64,000 bases of DNA from Sutterella sp. (GTDB lineage: Bacteria; Pseudomonadota; Gammaproteobacteria; Burkholderiales; Burkholderiaceae_F): contig DYBN01000049.1 in NCBI GenBank assembly GCA_019418605.1, positions 43,646-107,645 of the forward strand. The letters run 5' to 3'. Shown piece after piece: positions 57,152-64,000 of the stretch. Positions within the stretch are counted from its first letter, which is position 1. Each line of letters opens with the position of its first letter. Under the pieces are notes generated by a model. The model ran no database searches. It worked only from the letters and a program-made list of their open reading frames with translations, and was not told where the DNA came from. Both the position numbers and the translations under genes were made by a program.

Positions 57152-58249
57152 ATGCACGACGACGATCAGGACATCACCGACGTCTACGACCCGGTCGACA
57201 TTGAAGACATTGAAGACATCGAAGAGCTCGACAAGGACGGAGACGAAATGCCGCCCGCCGACATCGATGCCGACGTCAAGGAGGCGGACAACGGCAAGCT
57301 CTCCTCCTGCCGGGCCCTCAAAACGCGTGCGCACTCGGCCGGCGCCGTCGTCCCCTACAAGCCCGCAAGGCTGCCTGCGGTCATCCCGCAGTTGGGCGAC
57401 CTTGAGGCCTACATCCACGCGGCCAACACGGCGCCGATTCTCACCTCCGAAGAAGAGCACGATCTGGCGGTGCGGCTGCGCGACGAGGGGGACCTTGCCG
57501 CCGCGCAGCAGCTTGTCCTGAGCCACCTGCGGCTTGTGATTTCAGTCGCGCGCGGCTACCTCGGCTACGGACTTCCCTACGCCGACCTCATTCAGGAGGG
57601 CAACATCGGCCTCATGAAGGCCATCAAGCACTTCGACCCGGACCGCGGCGTGCGGCTCATGACCTTTTCGATTCACTGGATCCGCTCGGAGATTCAGGAA
57701 TACGTGGTGCGCAACTGGCGCCTCGTCAAGCTGGCCACGACGAAAAATCAGCGCAAGCTCTTTTTCAACCTGCGCCAGATGAAGGAAAGCGACAAGACGC
57801 TCACCACGGAGGAGACGCAGCGCATTGCGCAGACGCTTGACGTCAAGCCCGAAGAGGTGCGCGAAATGGAGGCGCGCATGTCGGGCGGCGACACCTCCAT
57901 TGACGGGCGCAGCACGGACGACGACGATGACGGGGGTCACTCCATGGCTCCGATTGACTGGCTCTCGCGCAAGGAAGACGAGCCCGAGACGATTCTCGAA
58001 GAGAAAAACCGCGACACGCTCGCGCGCGAGCAGCTCAAAAAAGCCATCGCCTCGCTCGATCCCCGCAGCCAGCGCGTGATTCGCGCGCGGTGGCTTGCCG
58101 AAGACAACGAGGGCAACGCCGCACCCAAGACGCTGCAGGAGCTTGCGGCCGAACTCGGCGTCTCGGCCGAGCGCGTGCGGCAGATTGAAAAGAAGGCGCT
58201 CTCAAAGATGCGCGAAGCGCTGCTTGCAAGCAAGGACGACATCGAATAG
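57152..58249 (+). CDS. rpoH: RNA polymerase sigma-32 factor RpoH
   Basis: Heat-shock sigma factor. It is 365 residues against 284 in E. coli; the extra 80 are an acidic N-terminal extension (DVYDPVDIEDIEDIEELD, with three tandem 9-bp units) before the usual start near SEEEHDLAVRLRDE. Region 2 is QQLVLSHLRLVISVARGYLGYGLPYADLIQEGNIGLMKAIKHFDPDRGVRLMTFSIHWIRSEI. The RpoH box is QRKLFFNLRQ near 199-208, marking it as RpoH and not RpoD/RpoS. Region 4 is VSAERVRQIEKKALSKMREAL. An Asp-rich insert (DDDDDGGHS) follows region 3. It lies in the conserved ftsX-rpoH position. ATG 57152 is the first with similarity. Confidence 0.96.
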   Translation: MHDDDQDITDVYDPVDIEDIEDIEELDKDGDEMPPADIDADVKEADNGKLSSCRALKTRAHSAGAVVPYKPARLPAVIPQLGDLEAYIHAANTAPILTSEEEHDLAVRLRDEGDLAAAQQLVLSHLRLVISVARGYLGYGLPYADLIQEGNIGLMKAIKHFDPDRGVRLMTFSIHWIRSEIQEYVVRNWRLVKLATTKNQRKLFFNLRQMKESDKTLTTEETQRIAQTLDVKPEEVREMEARMSGGDTSIDGRSTDDDDDGGHSMAPIDWLSRKEDEPETILEEKNRDTLAREQLKKAIASLDPRSQRVIRARWLAEDNEGNAAPKTLQELAAELGVSAERVRQIEKKALSKMREALLASKDDIE

Positions 58250-58373
58250 GCCGGCAAAAGAGGCCGCGCGCCTTTTTTCGTCTCTTTCTTGCTCCTTGCT
58301 CTTCACCCGCGACGCCGTGCCGCCAAGCGCGGGCGCCCCTGTCTTTTACCCATGACCAGTAGTTTTGTTTGAC

Positions 58374-58844
58374 ATGTTTCACGTCGTACTCGTTCACCCT
58401 GAAATTCCGCCCAACACCGGCAACGTCATTCGCCTGTGCGCCAACACGGGCTGCACGCTGCACCTCATCGAGCCGCTTGGCTTTAGCGTCGACGACAAGC
58501 ACCTCATCCGGGCCGGGCTCGACTATCACGAGTTCACGACGATGAAGACCTACAAGAGCTGGGAGGCGTTTCTGGAGGAGGAAAAGCCCGCGCGCGAGCG
58601 CATGTTTGCCATGACGACAAAGGGCTCGTCGATCTTTTCCACCGTGCGGTTTTCCCCGGGCGACTGGCTTGTCTTTGGCTGCGAGACGAAGGGGCTGCCG
58701 CAGGCGCTTCGCGAGAGCTTTCCGGAAAACCAACGCATCCGGCTGCCGATGATGCCCAAAAACCGCTCGCTTAACTTGAGCAACGCCGTTGCCGTCACTG
58801 TTTTTGAGGCTTGGAGGCAAAACGGCTATCAGGGAGGTGTGTAG
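58374..58844 (+). CDS. trmL: tRNA (cytidine/uridine-2'-O-)-methyltransferase TrmL
   Basis: SPOUT methyltransferase that acts on the wobble ribose of tRNA-Leu. It is 156 residues, as in E. coli (157). VVLVHPEIPPNTGNVIRLCANTGCTLHLIEPLGF is the N-terminal motif, and LVFGCETKGLP, IRLPMMPKNRSLNLSNAVAVTVFEAWRQ the knot with its SAM-binding loop. ATG 58374 begins MFHVVLVHPEIPPNTGN; a TTG 9 bp upstream adds three residues only. It follows rpoH on the same strand after a 124-bp gap. Confidence 0.95.
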   Translation: MFHVVLVHPEIPPNTGNVIRLCANTGCTLHLIEPLGFSVDDKHLIRAGLDYHEFTTMKTYKSWEAFLEEEKPARERMFAMTTKGSSIFSTVRFSPGDWLVFGCETKGLPQALRESFPENQRIRLPMMPKNRSLNLSNAVAVTVFEAWRQNGYQGGV

Positions 58845-59041
58845 CTCACAGCCCCGAGGCGTCTTCGACCTCGCGCCCCATCGCGAGCCTCTGTGTTTGC
58901 TTGCCCAGGACGCCGTATGCAGCGGCGCCGAGGCGAAAATTCAGGGCACAATGCACTGCATCAGACGAGACACGCCTCGCACGGCACAGGGCGGGCGGCT
59001 CTCTGCGAATTTCTCCGACGCCTCTGACGATTTGACTGAAG

Positions 59042-60472
59042 ATGCAGATCTACAAAGCCAGCTACCGACCGGCGGCAATTGCAGCGCACAGGAACAACCC
59101 GCTGATTGAAGCCCTGCCGGAATATGTAGAGTGGATGCCAAGACAGGTGCTGGCAAAGCTCTCCGAGAGACCGGAGTCTCCGAGCGCCGTCGCTTCACGG
59201 ACGCAGTGCGCGGCCTGGCTCAACAAGCTGCCGACAAACTTCTTTGTGCCCGCGAAACGGCACTACGCGCTTTTTGCGACCATTGATCTGCTGATCCGCA
59301 AAGGGTATGACCTGCGCAACCCTCTGACTGTCGGGCGCGCCGAGTATCTCGACAATGCCCGCGAACGCCTGCAAAGCGCAGGGAAGACGGCAAATTTTGC
59401 AGAACAAGCGCAGGAGCAGCTCACGGTCAGTCTCATCGGCGCGCCCGGCACGGGAAAAACACGAAGCCTCGAGCGCATCCTGTCGATGTACCCGCAGCTC
59501 ATCGAGCACAGCCGCGAACAGAACGGCGGACCGTTTCTGCAGATCACCAGCCTGCGCGTTGAGTGCCCGCGAGAGGGCGGCGTCAACGCCTTGTGCCGCG
59601 GCATCCTTGCCGAAGTCGATCGCCTGACCGGCAACAGCTGCAAAGAGCGCATCCACATTACCGATCGAACGCCGCTTGAAACCTTGAAGTCAACTCTGGT
59701 GCAGATCCTTGCCGTGCACTACGTCGGCATCATCGTGATCGACGAAATCCAGAACCTCTTCTCAAACAGCAAGGAGAGCGAAGCCCTCTTCAATTTCGTC
59801 GTCAACCTCTCGCACGCGCTCCGCGTACCGTTCTTGTTTGTGGGCACGCCCAAGGTCTACGAGTTTTTGACGGGCAACGCGCACACGGCGCGATACTTTG
59901 GAACGCACGGCCTTGTTCGATGGGAGCCTCTGTCTCGAGGGAGCCGGGAATGGGAAACCTTTGTGACGGAGCTCTGGCGCTGCAGCATGCTGCGGCAGGA
60001 CCCGGAAGTCATCCCCAAGGAGATTGAGGACAAGCTCTTTGCGTGCTCCTTTGGGATTGTGGAAATTCTGCTCAAGCTCTACGTCCTCGCGCAAAACCGC
60101 ATTCTGTACCTGACCGCAAGAAGGCACGATGCAACCGAAAGACGGCTCACCGCCGAAACAATCGAGCACGTCTTCCACGGATACTTCGAGACTGTGGAGC
60201 CAATTCTTGCCAAGCTGCACAAGGGCGAGCGGAAGGCGCTGCTTGAGCTTGAAGGCATCGTGCCGCCGGCTTCTCTTAAAGAAGCCGCCTCGCAGATGCG
60301 AGCCGAGATCAGCAACGAGGCTGGCGACGAGGCCGTTGCCGAGGACGAGCTGCGCCGCAGCGACGTCAAAAGCGCCATTGCCGGAAGCCTGCAGTACGCC
60401 GGCAACGATCTGCCGCCCGTGGCGCAAAAGATCGCCAGGGATCTTGTCAAGATGCTGGCAGCTGTGTGCTGA
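59042..60472 (+). CDS. TniB/TnsC-like AAA+ ATPase, orphan transposition regulator
   Basis: 476-residue AAA+ protein of the TniB/TnsC group that in Tn7-like and Tn5053-like elements links target selection to the transposase. Walker A is GAPGTGKT at about 133-140, Walker B IIVIDEIQNLF near 229-239, sensor and TniB-type FVGTPKVYEF follow. The N-terminal and C-terminal parts (IYKASYRPAAIAAHRNNPLIEAL; SQMRAEISNEAGDEAVAEDEL) are not recognisable. No transposase, TnsD/TniQ or obvious element end lies in the 197 bp before or 74 bp after it, so it is an orphan or a remnant. It could also have been recruited for another task. Confidence 0.82.
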   Translation: MQIYKASYRPAAIAAHRNNPLIEALPEYVEWMPRQVLAKLSERPESPSAVASRTQCAAWLNKLPTNFFVPAKRHYALFATIDLLIRKGYDLRNPLTVGRAEYLDNARERLQSAGKTANFAEQAQEQLTVSLIGAPGTGKTRSLERILSMYPQLIEHSREQNGGPFLQITSLRVECPREGGVNALCRGILAEVDRLTGNSCKERIHITDRTPLETLKSTLVQILAVHYVGIIVIDEIQNLFSNSKESEALFNFVVNLSHALRVPFLFVGTPKVYEFLTGNAHTARYFGTHGLVRWEPLSRGSREWETFVTELWRCSMLRQDPEVIPKEIEDKLFACSFGIVEILLKLYVLAQNRILYLTARRHDATERRLTAETIEHVFHGYFETVEPILAKLHKGERKALLELEGIVPPASLKEAASQMRAEISNEAGDEAVAEDELRRSDVKSAIAGSLQYAGNDLPPVAQKIARDLVKMLAAVC

Positions 60473-60508
60473 AAAGCCAGCCCTGCAAGGTTTGTGAGCT
60501 CATTTCCT

Positions 60509-60540
60509 GGCGCCGCCGCATCAAGTCACGAGGCGGCGCC
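60509..60540. repeat. Hairpin between the TniB-like gene and proB
   Basis: GGCGCCGCC (60509-60517) and GGCGGCGCC (60532-60540) are perfect 9-bp arms with a 14-nt loop. No T run follows in either direction. Confidence 0.5.
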
Positions 60541-60546
60541 GCGAGC

Positions 60547-61695
60547 CTACTTCGTGCTCGCGCCGTTGGTTTTCACCAGCATCACAAGGTTGTCGCGGTG
60601 GACGGCCTCAGGCAGCGGCGCATACCCCAAAATTGCCTCTAGCTCCTCGGTGTGCTTGCCCTGAATGCGGCGCAATTCCGAAGACGAGTAGTTCACAAGC
60701 CCCCGGGCGAGCTCCTCTCCTTCGGGCGTCAGGCACGTCACCACGTCGCCTCGCACGAATTCTCCGATGACGGCGCGGATTCCCACGGGCAGAAGGCTCG
60801 TCTTTTTCTCCAAGAGCGCCCTTGCCGCACCGGCGTCCAAAAGCAATGAGCCCTGGCTTCTGAGCTGATCGGCTAGCCACATCGCGCGCGCGTGCAGCGG
60901 AGCGTGCGTAGCGTTGAGCTGCGTGCCGATGGCCTCGCCCTTGGACAAGCGAACCAAAACATCGGGCTCCCTGCCCGAGGCGATGATGGTCGCCGCGCCG
61001 CTTCGGGCCGCGCGCTTGGCCGCAAGCACCTTGGTGATCATGCCGCCCTTGGATAAAGAGCTCGCCGCGCCCCCGGCCATCGTCTCAAGTACGGGGTCTC
61101 CGGCCGTGGCAACCGAAATGAAGGTCGCCTTCGGATCCTTGCGGGGATCGGCCGAATAAAGCCCTTTTTGATCGGTGAGAATCACCAGCACGTCGGCCTC
61201 GATCAGGTTGGTCACAAGAGAGGCGAGCGTGTCGTTGTCGCCCACCTTGATTTCGTCGGTGACCACCGTGTCGTTTTCGTTGATGATCGGCACGACCGAA
61301 AGCTTTAAAAGCTCTCCGACCGTATCCCGGGCGTTGAGGTAGCGCTCGCGGTTTGAGAGGTCGGCGTGGGTGAGCAGAATCTGAGCGGTCTTGATGCCGT
61401 GGCGGGCAAAGCTCGTTTCGTAGGCCTGCACAAGACCCATCTGGCCCACGGCCGCGGCGGCCTGCACCTCGCACAGACGGGCGGGACGCCGCTCCCAGCC
61501 AAGCCGCAGCACGCCTTCGGCGACGGCGCCGGAACTCACCAGCACAACCTCTTTGCCCGCGTGCTGCAAGGCCGCGATCTGCGTAGCCCACCGATCGATC
61601 GCCTCGCGATCCAGCCCCCGGCCGTCGTTGGTGACAAGAGCGCTTCCGACCTTGACCACGACGCGCGCGGCCTGCTCGAGAACACTTCGTTGCAT
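60547..61695 (-). CDS. proB: Glutamate 5-kinase
   Basis: First step of proline synthesis, phosphorylates glutamate. It is 382 residues. The amino-acid-kinase domain shows VVVKVGSALVTNDGRGLD, LVSSGAVAEGVLRLGW, VPIINENDTVVTDEIKVGDNDTLASLVTNLIEADVLVILTDQKGLYSADPR, and GGAASSLSKGGMITKVLAAKRAARSGA. The C-terminal PUA domain reads SLLPVGIRAVIGEFVRGDVVTCL, ending at ELRRIQGKHTEELEAILGY. It follows obgE on the same strand behind a terminator, so it may have its own promoter. It is the right-hand neighbour of the orphan TniB-like gene. Confidence 0.96.
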   Translation of the reverse strand: MQRSVLEQAARVVVKVGSALVTNDGRGLDREAIDRWATQIAALQHAGKEVVLVSSGAVAEGVLRLGWERRPARLCEVQAAAAVGQMGLVQAYETSFARHGIKTAQILLTHADLSNRERYLNARDTVGELLKLSVVPIINENDTVVTDEIKVGDNDTLASLVTNLIEADVLVILTDQKGLYSADPRKDPKATFISVATAGDPVLETMAGGAASSLSKGGMITKVLAAKRAARSGAATIIASGREPDVLVRLSKGEAIGTQLNATHAPLHARAMWLADQLRSQGSLLLDAGAARALLEKKTSLLPVGIRAVIGEFVRGDVVTCLTPEGEELARGLVNYSSSELRRIQGKHTEELEAILGYAPLPEAVHRDNLVMLVKTNGASTK

Positions 61696-61747
61696 TGTCT
61701 GCCTCTTTCCTGTTGGTGCCGCCGGGTCGTCTCCATGCCGCCGGCAT

Positions 61748-61785
61748 GAAAAAAAAGGATGCAGACCCTTTTGCGAGCCGCATCC
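61748..61785 (-). terminator. Terminator between obgE and proB
   Basis: On the minus strand GGATGC (61780-61785) and GCATCC (61757-61762) with an internal loop, followed by TTTTTTTT. Confidence 0.75.
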
Positions 61786-61800
61786 CTTTTGTCTATGTAA

Positions 61801-62931
61801 TCAGTTGATCACTTCAGCCTCGCCGCCCGTGCGGCCCTGCACTTCATCTTCGCCCAGGTTTTCCCGATCGCTTGAAAAGCGCACGTCTTCCCGGGCCTCC
61901 TGCACGGCGCGCTCGCTGCTTCGCATTTCATCGAGCGCTTGGGCGATGGCCTTTACGAGCTCCTCGGTGCCTTCGCGCGTTGCCGCGCTCATCACAAAGA
62001 CGGGACGCTCGAGAGCGAGCTCCGTGCGGTAGCGCTCAATCAAGGCCTGTCTCTCTTCTTCGGGCACAAGATCGATTTTGTTGAGCACCACCCAGCGCGG
62101 CTTTTGCCCGAGCGCTTCGTCGTACTTGGAGAGCTCTTCAACCAAGGCCTTTGCCTGCGCAATGGGATCGACCGAGTCGTCGATGGGCGCGCAGTCGATG
62201 ATGTGAAGCAGCAGGCTTGTGCGCGCGAGGTGCCGCAAAAAGAGGTGTCCCAGGCCCGCGCCTTCGCTTGCGCCCTCGATGAGCCCCGGAATGTCGGCCA
62301 CGACAAAGCTCTGCTCGGGTCCCACGCGCACCACGCCCAGATGCGGGTGCAGGGTTGTAAAGGGGTAGTCGGCGATCTTGGGGCGGGCGTTGGAGACCGC
62401 CGTGATGAAGGTCGACTTGCCCGCGTTGGGCATGCCGAGAAGTCCCACGTCGGCGAGCACCTTCAGTTCCAGCTTCAAGGCGCGGTACTGCCCCGGCTCG
62501 CCCGGCGTGAACTGGCGCGGCGCGCGGTTGACGCTCGTTTTGAAGTGAAGGTTCCCGAGTCCCCCCTTGCCTCCGGCGGCCAAAAGCTTCTTGTCGCCGT
62601 GGTGCGTGAGGTCGGCGACGGTCTCGCCCGTTTCCTCATCGACGATGACCGTACCGACGGGCATGCGCAGCACGATGTCCGAGCCGCCCGCGCCGAAGCA
62701 GTCCGCGCCGCGCCCGTTTTCACCGTTGGGGGCAAAAAATTTGCGCGTAAAGCGATAGTCGACAAGCGTGTTGATGTTGCGGTCGGCAAGCGCATACACG
62801 CTGCCGCCGCGGCCGCCGTCGCCGCCGTCGGGACCGCCCTTGGGAATGAATTTTTCACGGCGAAAACTCGCCGCCCCGTTGCCGCCCTTGCCGCCTTGGA
62901 CTTCAATACGGGCTTCGTCTACGAATTTCAC
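61801..62931 (-). CDS. obgE: GTPase ObgE (CgtA)
   Basis: Essential GTPase of ribosome assembly. It is 376 residues. The Obg domain is FVDEARIEVQGGKGGNGAASFRREKFIPKGGPDGGDGGRGG, the G domain has G1 GMPNAGKSTFI, G3 DIPGLIEGASEGAGLG, NKIDL (G4), and the C-terminal part is acidic (NLGEDEVQGRTGG). The start is GTG 62931, decided by a strong ribosome-binding site (GAGGAGG, spacing 7); an upstream ATG at 63048 has none. It is third of rplU-rpmA-obgE, the universal order, with a hairpin between rpmA and obgE. Confidence 0.96.
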   Translation of the reverse strand: MKFVDEARIEVQGGKGGNGAASFRREKFIPKGGPDGGDGGRGGSVYALADRNINTLVDYRFTRKFFAPNGENGRGADCFGAGGSDIVLRMPVGTVIVDEETGETVADLTHHGDKKLLAAGGKGGLGNLHFKTSVNRAPRQFTPGEPGQYRALKLELKVLADVGLLGMPNAGKSTFITAVSNARPKIADYPFTTLHPHLGVVRVGPEQSFVVADIPGLIEGASEGAGLGHLFLRHLARTSLLLHIIDCAPIDDSVDPIAQAKALVEELSKYDEALGQKPRWVVLNKIDLVPEEERQALIERYRTELALERPVFVMSAATREGTEELVKAIAQALDEMRSSERAVQEAREDVRFSSDRENLGEDEVQGRTGGEAEVIN

Positions 62932-63008
62932 GTCCGTGACCTCCTCAAAATAAAGGCCGCCCGGGCCAAGCCCAGACGCGCTCGAAGGATTGTGCCACAC
63001 CGACAAGA

Positions 63009-63045
63009 AAGCCCTGCAAGGAGAATGCTCTCCCCCGCAGGGCTT
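63009..63045. terminator. Two-level hairpin between rpmA and obgE
   Basis: AAGCCCTGC (63009-63017) and GCAGGGCTT (63037-63045) enclose a second stem GGAGA/TCTCC. On the minus strand it is followed by TCTTGT, so it may partly terminate and lower obgE yield below that of rpmA. Confidence 0.6.
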
Positions 63046-63127
63046 CATTGTTTTTTCGGCTTGGCCTCTGCGGATGTCTCAAGCTGCCGCACAAGCGGCA
63101 AAGACGTCCGCAAAAAAGCTGATCCGA

Positions 63128-63391
63128 TTAGCCGGCGACCGGAACCACCTTGACGAACTGGTGGTTTCTGGGGCCCTTCACTTCGAAGGTGACCAGACCG
63201 TCGACCTTCGCAAAGAGGGTGTGATCGCGGCCCATGCCGACGTTGTCGCCGGGATGGAACTGCGTGCCGCGCTGACGCACGATGATGCCGCCGGCGTTGA
63301 TCATTGCGTTGCCGTAAACCTTGACGCCCAGACGCTTGGCCTGAGAATCGCGACCGTTGCGGGTGGAACCGCCACCTTTCTTGTGTGCCAT
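63128..63391 (-). CDS. rpmA: 50S ribosomal protein L27
   Basis: Large-subunit protein whose N-terminus reaches the peptidyl transferase centre. It is 87 residues. It begins MAHKKGGGSTRNGRDSQAKRLGVKVYGN, with the conserved N-terminus, and includes GGIIVRQRGTQFHPGDNVGMGRDHTLFA. It lies 35 bp after rplU and is followed by a hairpin before obgE. Confidence 0.98.
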   Translation of the reverse strand: MAHKKGGGSTRNGRDSQAKRLGVKVYGNAMINAGGIIVRQRGTQFHPGDNVGMGRDHTLFAKVDGLVTFEVKGPRNHQFVKVVPVAG

Positions 63392-63425
63392 TTGTTGTTA
63401 CTTCCTAAGAGCTGACGTTTCTCAA

Positions 63426-63737
63426 TTAAGCCTGGATCTTGGTGATCTTGAGCTCGGTGTAGTTCTGGCGATGCCCGGCGCTCTTCATGGAGTGCTTGCG
63501 GCGGCGGAACTTGAAGATGCGCACCTTGTCGTGGCGGCCGTGGTGGGTGACGGTAGCCGTCACGGTGGCGCCCTCAACGCACGGGGTGCCGACCTTGAGA
63601 CCCTCGTCGGTGCTCACAAGCAGCACGTTGTCGAGCACGACCTCGGCGCCTTCCTCGGCATCGAGCGTTTCGACCTTGATGAATTCACCTTCGGCAACGC
63701 GGTACTGCTTGCCGCCGGTCTTGATGATTGCGTACAT
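63426..63737 (-). CDS. rplU: 50S ribosomal protein L21
   Basis: Large-subunit protein of 103 residues, identical in length to E. coli. It reads MYAIIKTGGKQYRVAEGEF and ends in IFKFRRRKHSMKSAGHRQNYTELKITKIQA. ATG 63737 is chosen by the conserved start (MYAIIKTGGKQY) with GAGG upstream; the frame is open 12 codons further without similarity. The leader between the promoter and the start is about 155 bases and begins with a hairpin (CCCTTTCC with GGGAAAGGG). Confidence 0.98.
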   Translation of the reverse strand: MYAIIKTGGKQYRVAEGEFIKVETLDAEEGAEVVLDNVLLVSTDEGLKVGTPCVEGATVTATVTHHGRHDKVRIFKFRRRKHSMKSAGHRQNYTELKITKIQA

Positions 63738-63894
63738 GGATAGATAACCTCGCCGTTTCGCTCCCGGACTCAACCGGTTGACGAAACCTTTTTGTTTTAC
63801 ACGAGATGCAAAGCCGTGCTCGAGCCGCCGGAAAACCCCTGCGGGCAGGATCGCAACGCGCGCATCCCCTTTCCCCTGCGTAGGAAAGGGTGTG

Positions 63895-63924
63895 ATTATG
63901 GCACGCGAGCGCCCCTCGTGTCAA
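63895..63924 (-). promoter_or_regulatory. Promoter of rplU-rpmA-obgE
   Basis: On the minus strand TTGACA (63919-63924), an 18-bp spacer, CATAAT (63895-63900). Confidence 0.85.
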
Positions 63925-64000
63925 TGCACGAGGGCAAAAATTTCGTTGAAAAACAAGCGCCTCGCAAGCTTCAGCCGCCCGCGCGCCCTTAAATTCGCAG

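Noticed and set aside
58845..59041. Transposon end upstream of the TniB-like gene
   Set aside because: No TGT...ACA-type inverted ends or short direct duplications could be found by eye; GAGGCG-type repeats are too weak.

Overview
The window is a high-GC, gene-dense stretch of a bacterial chromosome. Gene content and order point to a betaproteobacterium of the Burkholderiales, most like the Sutterellaceae (Sutterella/Parasutterella type). The clues are the hisE-hinT-tatABC run, the mlaFEDACB operon beside it, yibN-secB divergent from envC-ctpA-moeB, ftsY-ftsE-ftsX-rpoH, rplU-rpmA-obgE-proB, and a heptose kinase that is not fused to its nucleotidyltransferase. The lineage is an inference from synteny and protein style; no 16S gene is present.

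Layout. 1-6.8 kb: LPS inner-core heptose genes (waaC partial at the left edge; hldA-hldD-gmhB operon), with pgi, a gamma-glutamyl-GABA-hydrolase-like amidotransferase and a PEBP-family protein. 6.9-11.4 kb: TerC-type membrane protein, sucCD, an NSS-family sodium symporter. 11.6-14 kb: recA-recX, then two tRNA-Lys genes behind a near-consensus promoter. 14.2-17.2 kb: hisE-hinT-tatA-tatB-tatC. 17.4 kb: tRNA-Met. 17.5-24.1 kb: the complete Mla phospholipid-transport operon, a thioesterase, plsC, ruvX and yqgE. 24.4-28.9 kb: mixed region with a YbaK-like protein, a DUF2721 membrane protein, a very Ala/Lys/Pro-rich protein, an orphan phage-type primase and a lipoprotein. 29-40.8 kb: NarL-type regulator, secB, rhodanese, envC, ctpA, moeB-like, a PlpD-like type Vd patatin autotransporter, a lone GlnQ-type ATPase, lptFG. 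41-43.6 kb: nhaC-type antiporter, ferredoxin, coaD. 43.8-52 kb: accessory block (classical autotransporter, SWIM/SNF2 helicase, EamA transporter). 52-58.8 kb: rsmD, ftsY, ppx, ftsE, ftsX, rpoH, trmL. 59-60.5 kb: an orphan TniB/TnsC-like ATPase. 60.5-64 kb: proB, obgE, rpmA, rplU.

Together most genes serve the cell envelope: heptose synthesis and transfer, LPS export (LptFG), outer-membrane lipid asymmetry (Mla), protein export (Tat, SecB, FtsY), cell separation (FtsEX with EnvC) and two surface autotransporters.

The most striking observation is that the 43.9-46.7 kb autotransporter has a perfect ribosome-binding site and start codon followed by a run of ten C residues on its coding strand, just before its signal peptide. 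As sequenced the run puts the start out of frame with the 840-residue body; nine or twelve C would restore it. This is the hallmark of a phase-variable surface protein caught in the OFF state. The accessory block carrying it also appears to split the rsmD-coaD-ferredoxin neighbourhood usual in this lineage. Other points of interest are inverted repeats upstream of recA, terminator-like 11-bp tandem repeats before rpoH, a structured leader before nhaC, a small ORF translationally coupled to the SNF2 helicase, and orphan mobile-element genes (primase, TniB/TnsC).
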